From NCBI GenBank assembly GCA_022824365.1, contig JAJEAA010000037.1, positions 1-41,649 on the forward strand: 41,649 nucleotides of DNA. Direction: 5' to 3'. This stretch comes from Anaerolineae bacterium (GTDB lineage: Bacteria; Chloroflexota; Anaerolineae; Aggregatilineales; Phototrophicaceae). The notes beneath the pieces were generated by a model. That model was not told the DNA's origin. It was given only the letters and a program-made list of their open reading frames with translations, and did not search any database. Both the position numbers and the translations under genes were made by a program. Within the stretch, counting starts at the first letter, position 1. Each line of letters begins with the position of its first letter. Shown piece after piece: positions 26,299 through 33,893 of this stretch.

Positions 26299-26395
26299 GT
26301 CCGCCTCGTATGCGTCGGCAAGGGAAAATATCACCGACTCCGCTGCTGATATTAGGCTGAAAAGTTGGAAAATATAAGCATCATATTCTATTATA

Positions 26396-26538
26396 AGTAG
26401 AACCAAGTTAGTCATGCGACAAATGAAATGTAGTGGATGTTGTAAGCGGGCGACTCACAGAGTCGCCCCTACAATAATTTCGGTTTTTGCCATTCTCTTT
26501 ACCTTGCAATATTTTCTCATTACTTTGTTGGTTCTACT
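26396..26538. mobile_element. MITE-like element (copy D) with TA target duplication
   Basis: The ends are AGTAGAACCAAGTTAGT and (other strand) AGTAGAACCAACAAAGT, with 11 identical outer bases. It is an inverted, nearly complete copy of 4448-4591 and contains the hairpin GGGCGACTC-ACA-GAGTCGCCC (26448-26468). TA stands directly outside both ends, as expected for a TA-targeting transposase such as the IS630/mariner group. No transposase is encoded. It lies upstream of pdxT. Confidence 0.78.
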
Positions 26539-26783
26539 TAGTTGTGTTGGACGATGCGAGGCGGTGCAAGACATAGCGCAAGGTCAACGATGACGTCGAA
26601 AGGCTTATTGACGAATTCGAAACGGGAGAGAGGCCGGGCGTCGCCCGCAAATCACCACAAAACCCGCCAGCCTTAGCTGCCCCTCTCGGAGTGCTGTGTC
26701 GGCGGTCGGTGTCTACGCGACCTACGCGCAGCCCTTGTGGGAGAGGGGGCCGGGGGTGAGGGGGAGAAAAGCGACCAGCCCGC
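26539..26783. other. intergenic region with G/C-rich palindromic repeat
   Basis: No ORF is credible here. From about 26679 to 26764 it holds GCCCCTCTCGGAG at the left and GTGGGAGAGGGGGCCGGGGG at the right, an arm pair like the hairpin cores of elements A and B. It lies just after the stop of the DtxR-family gene and could serve as its terminator. Confidence 0.45.
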
Positions 26784-27461
26784 CTAGCCCAGCGTCTCCA
26801 CCCGAATCAACCGCGCCAGATTTTGCCCGATAATACGAAACTCCCGCCCCAGCTTGAGTTGCATCGGACCTTCAAAGGGCGCGACATGGATAACATCGCA
26901 GACGCAGCCGGGCAGCAAACCCAGCGCCTCGACATATTGCAGCCGGTCGACCTCCCGCGTGATCAACCTGGTAACGCGGGCCCGCGCCCCCGCCTCCACA
27001 TCAGCCAGCAAGACATCTTGCGCCGGCGGCAAAACCCCGTCAGCATCCGGGATCGGCTCGCCATGCGGGCAGACCCCCGGCCGGTTGGTCATCTCGTACA
27101 TGCGTTGCACAACTGTCTCGCTCAAGCCGTGGCTCAGGCGTCCGGCTTCTTCGTGGACTTGCAGCCAGTTCAGCCCCATCACTTGCGCCAGGAAAACTTC
27201 GGCGATGCGCTGGCGGCGAATATGCTTCAGCGCTTCGACCCGCCCGGCATCGGTTATGGCGACGCCGTGATAACGCTGATGCTCCACCAAACCCAGCTTG
27301 CTCAAGCGGTTGACCATGCGGTTGACCGCCGGCGGACTGACCATGAGCGTCTCCGCCAGCTGCGAAGTGCTGACGTAATCGACTGGCTTGGGCTGCCTGT
27401 CGATGAAGCGGTAGATATCCGCCAGGTTGGCGCGCATCTTGCTGCTGAGTTCGCTGGACAT
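26784..27461 (-). CDS. DtxR/MntR-family metal-dependent transcriptional regulator
   Basis: A 225-residue regulator. The N-terminal winged helix includes VSTSQLAETLMVSPPAVNRMVNRLSKLGLVEH (shown here only to place it: residues 30-61). The metal-binding dimerisation domain holds the usual His/Glu/Cys cluster (EEAGRLSHGLSE; CPHGEPIP). The C-terminal 80 residues are a FeoA/SH3-like domain. Such proteins sense Mn(II) or Fe(II); which one is not clear. A GAGGATT ribosome site precedes the ATG. It is downstream of the phosphoesterase gene, with a 36-base gap containing a perfect 12-bp palindrome that may be its operator. Confidence 0.9.
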   Translation of the reverse strand: MSSELSSKMRANLADIYRFIDRQPKPVDYVSTSQLAETLMVSPPAVNRMVNRLSKLGLVEHQRYHGVAITDAGRVEALKHIRRQRIAEVFLAQVMGLNWLQVHEEAGRLSHGLSETVVQRMYEMTNRPGVCPHGEPIPDADGVLPPAQDVLLADVEAGARARVTRLITREVDRLQYVEALGLLPGCVCDVIHVAPFEGPMQLKLGREFRIIGQNLARLIRVETLG

Positions 27462-27478
27462 AATCCTCGCCGCCGCTA

Positions 27479-27490
27479 AGACAATTGTCT
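27479..27490. promoter_or_regulatory. perfect palindrome AGACAATTGTCT before the DtxR-family gene
   Basis: A 12-base perfect inverted repeat 17 bases upstream of the regulator's ATG, in the 36-base gap after the phosphoesterase stop. Its position suits autorepression. It does not match the classical DtxR box, so the assignment is an inference from symmetry and place. Confidence 0.45.
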
Positions 27491-27497
27491 GGCTGGG

Positions 27498-28244
27498 CTA
27501 CAAGCCATGCTCGAGGCGCGTGATCAAGCGTTCGGGCAAATTGTTATCCATCATGCGGCGCTGGACCGCGCGGATGTCGTAGGGGATGCGCCGATGCTCG
27601 AAGACGCCGCTGCGCATATCCAGAATGCCATAAGCGGCATCCGGATTCTGATCCCGCGGCTGGCCGATGCTGCCCGGGTTGATTATCTGCCGCTGACCAT
27701 TTAGCTCGCGCGCTTCATTGTAGCGGGGCGGGCTTGATGTCGCATTGCCGGAGCCCTCCGGCAGGCTGTAAATCACCGGTTGATGCGTATGCCCGACGAA
27801 ACAATAAGGCGTCTCAAAATGCGGGAAGTTCAAGGTCGCCACCGCCGGCTCCAAAATATATTCCCAGATCGGCTCGCGCGGGCTGGCATGGGCGAGCGTG
27901 TAGTCGCCAATCACAAAAGTGACGGGCAGATGCTCCAGGAAACGCGTATTCTCCGCGCTTAAGGTCTCCTGCGTCCATTCCGCCGCGCGCCGGGCATCGG
28001 GATTGAAGGTCTTGATGTCCAGCCGATTCAGCGCCGCCCAGTCATGATTGCCCGCCAGGCAGAGTTGCGGCAGCGCCTTCAAACGCTCGACGCATTCGTT
28101 GGGGTCGGGTCCATAACCGACCACATCGCCCAGGCACCAGACGAAATCCCACTGCCCCTCGCTGTGTTTCAAGACCGCTTCGAAAGCGGTGTCGTTGGCA
28201 TGAATATCGGAAATGACCAGGATTCGCATGACATTGTTTTTCAA
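27498..28244 (-). CDS. metallophosphoesterase (calcineurin-like, YfcE/MJ0936-type)
   Basis: A 248-residue protein with all five metal-binding blocks in order: SDIHAND (D13, H15), CLGDVVGYGPDP, LAGNHDW, the HAS segment near residue 118 and VGHTHQP. It is expected to be a cytoplasmic phosphodiesterase or phosphatase with a dinuclear metal site. The first Met is at 28244, but Met6 (MRILVISD) fits the family start better; neither has a clear ribosome site. The DtxR-type regulator follows 36 bases later on the same strand. Confidence 0.88.
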   Translation of the reverse strand: MKNNVMRILVISDIHANDTAFEAVLKHSEGQWDFVWCLGDVVGYGPDPNECVERLKALPQLCLAGNHDWAALNRLDIKTFNPDARRAAEWTQETLSAENTRFLEHLPVTFVIGDYTLAHASPREPIWEYILEPAVATLNFPHFETPYCFVGHTHQPVIYSLPEGSGNATSSPPRYNEARELNGQRQIINPGSIGQPRDQNPDAAYGILDMRSGVFEHRRIPYDIRAVQRRMMDNNLPERLITRLEHGL

Positions 28245-28437
28245 GCTAAGTTTACGCTAGCATCTTACCATAGTTCGAGAGCCGCTGGCGATATGCGGAC
28301 GCCTGACGGCAAGACGCCGCTTGGCATACGGAGCGCCTGGAAGCGTCCTGTGCTTGTCAAGCGGCTTCCGGCATGGAAGTCGCCATTCGCGAGGCGTCGC
28401 CGCGCTTGTTCCGGCAGTTGCGTCGACGCTGCCCGCC

Positions 28438-30528
28438 TTAGCCGCAATTGCCCTGCGGCGTCACGTAGTCGGCGCTGATCCAGCCCTGCAAGCCATAAAA
28501 ATCCACCTTGAACCAGCTGTCCGTCCGCTCCAGCGCGGTCAGCGTCGCATTCTCCGGCAGCCAGCTATTGGGAATCCAGTCGACGATGATGAGCCCGCCG
28601 CCCGGCGATTCGCGGAAGTTGACGATTTCCGTGGTCGTCACCATGCAATTTTGCAAGGGACCCGTGCGAACGTTCGCCTGGGCTGAGCCGGCCAAACCCG
28701 GCGCCTGACCGTAGCTATTGCTTTGACCGAGCACTCTGCCGTTTACGCCGCCATCGAGCATGATATGAATGAATTTACTTTCGGCGACATCAGGACCGAC
28801 CGAGACCATGACATTGCCGTCTTCCATTTTATAAACAGCGGCGAAACCGTCAGGCGAACTGGCGACCATGCCGACGCCATTCGCGTCGACCTGCGCCTGC
28901 GTCGCCGCCAGCGCAAAATGCCCCCGCGACTCTTCGTCGACGCGATAGACGGTGAGCCGCCCCGGTTCGCGGAAGAGGCAAGCGATCGCGCCCAAGGGCA
29001 CCGCGTCAGGTATTCCGTCGCAAATGTCGCCTGGCGGGGGCGCGATATAGGCGGATGCCTCGTCCTCGTCCTCGTCCGCTGTCGGGCTGGGCGCCACGAT
29101 GAATTTCATATCCGGCGGGCAGGGTCCTGTCCGAGTGTCCGTCAGCAGACTATGGGAATCGAGGATGTCGCGCGGGCTGTTGTCTTCAAAGGTGATGCAG
29201 CCTTCCAATGTCGTGGCGGGACTGGCGCCGTATTGATAAGGCGCGCCCGCGTATAACGCGCCAACGCCGCCGGTATTGCCGCGAATGACGCTGTCGCGGA
29301 TGGTGACCTGCGCCGAATTATTGATGAAGACCGCGTTCGGCCAGGTCTCTCGCGCTTGACTGTGGTTTTCGATGAGAACCTTGTCCAGCGTGACAATACT
29401 GTCCTGCAAGATGAGCGGTCCGGCATTGTCGCGGAAGATACTGTTGCTGATGCGCATCTCCTTGTCGATGTATGTCAATATGGGGATGCGGATCGCGCCG
29501 GTCACCACCGCATTGTTGAGCCTGAATTCGCCCGCGACAGCGAAGATGTCGTTGCCGGTGGCGGCGCCGTCGATGGTATAGCCGTTGCCTTTGACGACGA
29601 CATCCGACTCATAAGGAATGTGCAGCCTGGCGGTAGGCGCGCAGTCGCTTCTCAGGTTGAAGACCTGCGTTCCATAGACGAAGCCGCCGCTGGGCAAGCC
29701 GCAGGGCGCGATTGGCGCTTGCGGAAACTCCATGGTCGTTGAACCGCCGTTGCCGATCGTGCTGATCGTATCGCTGCAGGGACCTGTGCTGTTGTCGACG
29801 ATATCCCCATACCAGACGCGCGGGAAAACGCCGTCGACGGTGAGGCAGCCGCTGAAGGTGATCCTGCCCTTTGTCGCTGTGCCGCCCCCGATATAGGTAT
29901 CGTTGGCGCCGATGGCCGCGTTGCCTGAGACAATGGCCCGAAGCGCGATGTTGTTGATATTCAAGCTTACCGGACCGACAGTCTGTATGCCTGAGGGATG
30001 GCCGTGAGCAGTCGAGAAATATCGCCCGCGGACGCCCGTGAAGAGTACATTCGACAGCGAATGCGTGACGGCTGTGGGCGTTGTTGGATGGTCATTGCCA
30101 AGCCACAGGGCTGAGCAGTTCGTTTGGTCAAAGGTCACATTGCTGAAGGTGGCGGAATGCGCTGTATTTTGCAGGTCAACGGCGCTGTTGCCGGACACGC
30201 CGCCACCCTTAATCGTCACATTATTGAGATTGAATTCGACATTGCGATGGACTCTGATGGTTATTTTGCCAGGAGGATTAGCGCCACATGCAGTTGAAGT
30301 GCCGGTGATGGTGTGCCCGCCGCCGTTGATCGTGATTGTGATTTTGTCGGCGTTCGCGGTAATGGCGCCGAAGGTAAGCGTGTCCGTCATTGTACAATCG
30401 GCTGTCAGCGTATAGGTTGTGGTCACGGTGACAGTGGCGCCCGCGGTCGGCAAGCCGCAACCCTGCGCCAGCGCGCGCGGGGCGGCAAAGAGCGCGACGA
30501 GCAGGCAGATCAAGGCGAGATTGCGCAT
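28438..30528 (-). CDS. secreted beta-helix protein with two CGLP repeats and SH3-like tail
   Basis: A 696-residue exported protein. A signal peptide (NLALICLLVALFAAPRALAQG) is cut after ALA. The body consists of two parallel halves, each opening with a CGLPxxG motif (about residues 24 and 277), then a beta-helix with I-(N/K)-G-(G/N)-G-(H/Y)-T-I-(T/D)-G, and closing with a GC(L/I)T ... TGPC motif. A disordered acidic linker (TADEDEDEAS) leads to a region of unknown fold and a C-terminal SH3-type domain (VNFRESPGG to GWISADYV) flanked by cysteines. No catalytic residues are recognised. A surface-binding function is inferred. No Shine-Dalgarno site is visible. The gene is divergent from the formamidase-like gene. 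Confidence 0.8.
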   Translation of the reverse strand: MRNLALICLLVALFAAPRALAQGCGLPTAGATVTVTTTYTLTADCTMTDTLTFGAITANADKITITINGGGHTITGTSTACGANPPGKITIRVHRNVEFNLNNVTIKGGGVSGNSAVDLQNTAHSATFSNVTFDQTNCSALWLGNDHPTTPTAVTHSLSNVLFTGVRGRYFSTAHGHPSGIQTVGPVSLNINNIALRAIVSGNAAIGANDTYIGGGTATKGRITFSGCLTVDGVFPRVWYGDIVDNSTGPCSDTISTIGNGGSTTMEFPQAPIAPCGLPSGGFVYGTQVFNLRSDCAPTARLHIPYESDVVVKGNGYTIDGAATGNDIFAVAGEFRLNNAVVTGAIRIPILTYIDKEMRISNSIFRDNAGPLILQDSIVTLDKVLIENHSQARETWPNAVFINNSAQVTIRDSVIRGNTGGVGALYAGAPYQYGASPATTLEGCITFEDNSPRDILDSHSLLTDTRTGPCPPDMKFIVAPSPTADEDEDEASAYIAPPPGDICDGIPDAVPLGAIACLFREPGRLTVYRVDEESRGHFALAATQAQVDANGVGMVASSPDGFAAVYKMEDGNVMVSVGPDVAESKFIHIMLDGGVNGRVLGQSNSYGQAPGLAGSAQANVRTGPLQNCMVTTTEIVNFRESPGGGLIIVDWIPNSWLPENATLTALERTDSWFKVDFYGLQGWISADYVTPQGNCG

Positions 30529-30573
30529 GTTTAATATATTTGATTTTGGTTGATAAATAGTTGTGAAATAGTC

Positions 30574-30584
30574 GGGGGGGGGGG
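30574..30584. repeat. poly-G tract (11 G) between divergent genes
   Basis: Eleven G in an otherwise AT-rich stretch, 46 bases before the start of the beta-helix gene and 177 bases before the formamidase-like gene. It could change in length by slippage and alter promoter spacing. Confidence 0.7.
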
Positions 30585-30760
30585 ATTATTCATGCGGCGG
30601 CCACTCCGAAGAGTTAATGGGATAATCAAGAAATAATACTACATAATGTAGAAATATCCATATTCGTGTCGTAGTGACGAAGTGCGAAGACGGCTGACTC
30701 AGCTTATAATCAACGAATAGCGTGATGATTTGCGCGCCAGACAAGATTCGAGGGGCGACC

Positions 30761-31690
30761 ATGCGCGAGCACTATTTGGACGACAGCGTCATTCAACCTT
30801 TCTGGGACAATTCAATCGAGCCGCGTCTGGAGATCGACAGCGGCGATGTGGTCGTCTTCGACTGCCTGGAAGCCAACGGGCAGATCCAGCCCGACTGGAC
30901 GGTCGAGGACTACCTGAATGTCGACCGCAGCAAAATCCACGCGCTGAACGGCTCGGTCTGGATCAAAGGCGCGCAGCCCGGCGATGCTCTGGAAATCGAC
31001 ATTCTCGATATGCGGCACAAGGGCTGGGGCTGGTCAGCGCATCGGCCCGGCATGGGCTTGCTGCCGGAGGACTTCGATTACACCTATTTTCATCAGTGGC
31101 GCATAGACGGCGAAACGATCACGTCAACCGAACTGGACCATATTCGGCTGCCCTTCGAGCCGCATCCGGGCGTCGTGGGCGTCGCCCCCCGCGAAGCCGG
31201 GCGCTTCAGCACCTTTCCGCCCCGCGCCAACGGCGGCAACCTCGATGTCCGCGATATGACCATCGGCGCGACCCTTTGGCTGCCGGTCCTGGTCGAAGGG
31301 GCGCTCTTCGCCACCGGCGATTGCCACGCCGCCCAAGGCCAAGGCGAAGTCTGCGTCACCGGCATCGAAGCCCCCATGATCGTGACGATGCGCTTCACGC
31401 TGCGCAAAAGCCGCAACTTGCCCGAGCTGCAACTGCGCCGCCCCAGCCCCATGAGCAAGCTCGATAAACGCGGCTGGCATATCACCACCGCCCACGGACC
31501 CGACCTCATGGAAAACGCCAAAAACGCCCTCCGCTACATGATCGACTGGCTCGCTGATAATCACCGCATGAACCGCAGCCAGGCTTATATCCTGTGCAGC
31601 GTCGCCGGCGACCTCAAAATCAGCGAGATCGTCGACGCCCCCAATTGGGTCGTCTCCTTCCACATGCCCCTGGCCGCCTTTACCGAGTAA
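30761..31690 (+). CDS. acetamidase/formamidase family hydrolase
   Basis: A 309-residue FmdA/AmdA-type amidase. Recognisable segments are PRLEIDSGDVVVFDCLEA near the N-terminus, GSVWIKGAQPGDALEIDILD, the FPPRANGGNLDVRDMTIGATLWLPV core, and GDCHAAQGQGEVCVTGIE, the most conserved block with the His/Glu residues. It would release ammonia and the acid from a short-chain amide. I start at 30761, where GAGGGGCGACC precedes the ATG; the frame could begin with GTG at 30722, but that site has no ribosome signal. No amide transporter is nearby. Confidence 0.9.
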   Translation: MREHYLDDSVIQPFWDNSIEPRLEIDSGDVVVFDCLEANGQIQPDWTVEDYLNVDRSKIHALNGSVWIKGAQPGDALEIDILDMRHKGWGWSAHRPGMGLLPEDFDYTYFHQWRIDGETITSTELDHIRLPFEPHPGVVGVAPREAGRFSTFPPRANGGNLDVRDMTIGATLWLPVLVEGALFATGDCHAAQGQGEVCVTGIEAPMIVTMRFTLRKSRNLPELQLRRPSPMSKLDKRGWHITTAHGPDLMENAKNALRYMIDWLADNHRMNRSQAYILCSVAGDLKISEIVDAPNWVVSFHMPLAAFTE

Positions 31691-31847
31691 GCAGGTCGCT
31701 GTAAATCCTGTCAAAGACCGGGTCGCGCAAAAGCGTAAAGCAACTTCAAGCGCGCATTAACACGCGACAGGCGCATCGACTTCTTCTTGTAGAGTTGATA
31801 GCCTGTTTCTTCTATACGTTAACTTTCTTGGAGACGGACATACACAT

Positions 31848-31875
31848 TTGTCATTTGCGGAAAATGTCCTATACT
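31848..31875 (+). promoter_or_regulatory. sigma-70-like promoter for the coiled-coil gene
   Basis: TTGTCA (31848-31853) and TATACT (31870-31875) are separated by 16 bases in an AT-rich stretch about 60 bases before the GTG start at 31933. This is one of the best-matching promoters in the window. Confidence 0.6.
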
Positions 31876-31932
31876 ATATTGAATTGAAATCATAAGCGTA
31901 TGACTTAACACGGCGGTCGGAGAGGTTGAATC

Positions 31933-32334
31933 GTGCCTCAGCATGATTTGGAAGAACGAATAACGAGTTTGGAGCATAAGTTGGAATTCGTTGTGATGCG
32001 CGACGAGCTTGCTGAGGTAATCAGATCGTTGCATTTGCGTTTCGACAAACTTGAGAATCGTTTTGATACGCTTGAGAATCGTTTTGACACGCTTGAGAAT
32101 CGTTTTGACAGACTGGAGAATCGTGTTGATGCAAACGGCGTCCGTCTCGATTCTTTAACGGTCCGTTTTGACTCGTTTGTAGATGAGCAACGTCTTGCCA
32201 GCGAGGCAAACGGTAAGGCATGGGAGAAGCTCGACGGTCAAATGACTGTGGCTGAGGCAGATAGAGATCGCCTCTTTAATCGCCTTGACGCAATACAGAC
32301 TGCGCTGGAAAACAGAGGCATAGAAGTAGATTAG
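31933..32334 (+). CDS. small coiled-coil protein with FDTLENR heptads
   Basis: A 133-residue soluble protein without signal peptide. Residues 36-57 consist of tandem heptads F-D-(K/T/R)-L-E-N-R, which at DNA level are nearly exact 21-bp repeats (TTGAGAATCGTTTTGA), followed by looser heptads. This gives a strong coiled coil, probably a trimer or dimer. The GTG start is preceded by GGAGAGG. A good promoter lies upstream, so it is its own transcription unit. It is more AT-rich than its neighbours. The function is unknown; similar heptad proteins occur in phage fibres and bacterial regulators, which is not evidence enough to name it. Confidence 0.75.
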   Translation: MPQHDLEERITSLEHKLEFVVMRDELAEVIRSLHLRFDKLENRFDTLENRFDTLENRFDRLENRVDANGVRLDSLTVRFDSFVDEQRLASEANGKAWEKLDGQMTVAEADRDRLFNRLDAIQTALENRGIEVD

Positions 32335-32448
32335 AGCTTCACCGTCGAGCCCGGGTCGACGGGAACCGCCGAACGCTTGCATGACGATTTTGTCTAACCA
32401 GACCCCAGCCAGAACATGAAACCACAGATCTAATTCGTTTGCCAGCGG

Positions 32449-33270
32449 TCAAGCCTGCCGATTCCTCACCCAAATAACCCAATACACCGGCCGACTCAAC
32501 AGCCATAACAGCAGCATCGGCGCCAGGCCGAATTGCTTGCGACAATAAACCAGCATATCGCGAAAGAAAATGCGCGTCGCGAAGAAACTGCGCGTGGCCG
32601 ATTTCTCATGATGGATGATCCGCGCCCCCGCCAGGAAGCGGCATTTCCGCCCCAGCCCTCGCGCCAGACTGTCCTCGGGGAAATACAGCAGCAAATCCTC
32701 GTCCAACAAAATATCCGCCCGCCGCATCATCATGCAAGAACCGGGCAGGACATCCACATCGCGGTCGCTCAGCCGATCCCAATCGCCGTAGAAATGCCGC
32801 TCGCGCGATTGCCGCCGCAGCGCCGGCAGCAGATAGCCCAGGACGCTGTGATCCAGCAGCAGGCGCGGAAAACTTGTCTGCCGCGAGCAAGTGCGCTGAA
32901 CGCCGCCGTCCGGATAAAGCATCTGCCCGCTGACGCCAGCATAATCCGGGTTCCCCCGCAAGGTTCTCAGCATCAGAGCCAAGGCGCCCGGCGCGACTTC
33001 CGTATCGGGATTCAGCAGGAGCGCATAATCCGCGGTCGCGGCGCGAATGCCGATATTGTTGCCGCCGCAGAACCAGGTGTTCAGCGATTGCGCCAGCAGC
33101 CGCGCCTCGGGGAATTCCGCCCGAACCATCGCGGCGCTGCCATCGGAAGAAGCGTTGTCCACCACGATGATCTCAAGCCCAACCCCCTCGCTCGCCCGCA
33201 GCGAACGCAGGCAACTCCGCAGCAAATCGCGCGTGTTGTAATTGACGATGACCACGGAAAGGTCGGGCAC
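32449..33270 (-). CDS. glycosyltransferase family 2 (rhamnosyltransferase-like)
   Basis: A 273-residue GT-A enzyme. It begins SVVIVNYNTRDLL with DNASSDGSAAMV (nucleotide-sugar binding), has LLLNPDTEV in the DxD position, and VDVLPGSCMMMRRADILL as the acceptor-side block, as in WbbL-type rhamnosyltransferases. A hydrophobic C-terminal segment (LAPMLLLWLLSRPVYWVIWV) suggests membrane contact. It adds a sugar in polysaccharide or glycolipid synthesis. It stands alone here, with no other glycan genes beside it; a nucleotidyltransferase lies 8 kb to the left. Confidence 0.9.
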   Translation of the reverse strand: MPDLSVVIVNYNTRDLLRSCLRSLRASEGVGLEIIVVDNASSDGSAAMVRAEFPEARLLAQSLNTWFCGGNNIGIRAATADYALLLNPDTEVAPGALALMLRTLRGNPDYAGVSGQMLYPDGGVQRTCSRQTSFPRLLLDHSVLGYLLPALRRQSRERHFYGDWDRLSDRDVDVLPGSCMMMRRADILLDEDLLLYFPEDSLARGLGRKCRFLAGARIIHHEKSATRSFFATRIFFRDMLVYCRKQFGLAPMLLLWLLSRPVYWVIWVRNRQA

Positions 33271-33336
33271 AGACGCAGCCTCAAACGGAGACTCGGATAC
33301 TTCATTCTACCCCAAACCTCCCCGCCGTCCTCGGCG

Positions 33337-33830
33337 GCAAAAATCTCAGTAAACGCAAGCAAGCAATGCAACAATCAGAAGGGTAGCGCAGGGGCGAGTC
33401 TTGAGTCGCCCAAATGCAAAATGGCGATGTGACGGGCGATCCAAGGAATCGCCCCTACGAATGTTGGGTTGGGGGTTGGAGGGGGCGACGTGGTGGGGCG
33501 TCCCTGCGGGTGGGCTTGGAAACGCGGGCGACCCAAGGGTCGCCCCTACAGATTTCGAAAATGAGAATCGCCGTCCTTTTTTGCTGGCGGGCGAGCCACG
33601 TGCTCGCGCCTGCGGATGGGATTTTGCGGGTGACCCAAGGGTCGCGCCTACGGGTAGGGGGTGTGGTGGGATGGGGTGGTGGAGGGGGGGACGTGGTGGG
33701 GCGTCCCTGCGGTGTGTTGGGTTGGAAACGCGGGCGACTCACAGAGTCGCCCCTACGGATGTTGGGTTGGGCGGGGTTGGGGGTTTGAGGGGGCGATGTG
33801 GTGGGGCGTCCCTAGGGCTGGGCTTGGGAA
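33337..33830. repeat. array E: half of a TIR element and mixed GGGCGA/GGGGCGTCCCTAC units
   Basis: The left part has a single end of the MITE-like family on the minus strand (AGTAAACGCAAGCAAGC at 33348), with TTTTTGCC array sequence outside it; no partner end was found. Then follow hairpins GGGCGAT...ATCGCCC (33434-33454), GGGCGACCC-AA-GGGTCGCCC (33526-33545) and GGGCGACTC-ACA-GAGTCGCCC (33732-33752), interleaved with GGGGCGTCCCT units seen in array C. Together they fill the 623-base gap. Confidence 0.8.
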
Positions 33831-33893
33831 CTCATACTCGATGCGTTATAGTAATCGCGGCAATCCAGCTAGAAGGAACACAAGGAGAAGCGC

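Noticed and set aside
26299..26415. Upstream extension of PdxT
   Set aside because: It would begin inside the end of a repeat element; the family start MKIGVLALQG lies at 26298 with a ribosome site.
28265..28437. Small open frame between phosphoesterase and beta-helix genes
   Set aside because: Basic, low-complexity translation, no ribosome site, only about 170 bases of intergenic DNA; I see nothing else there.
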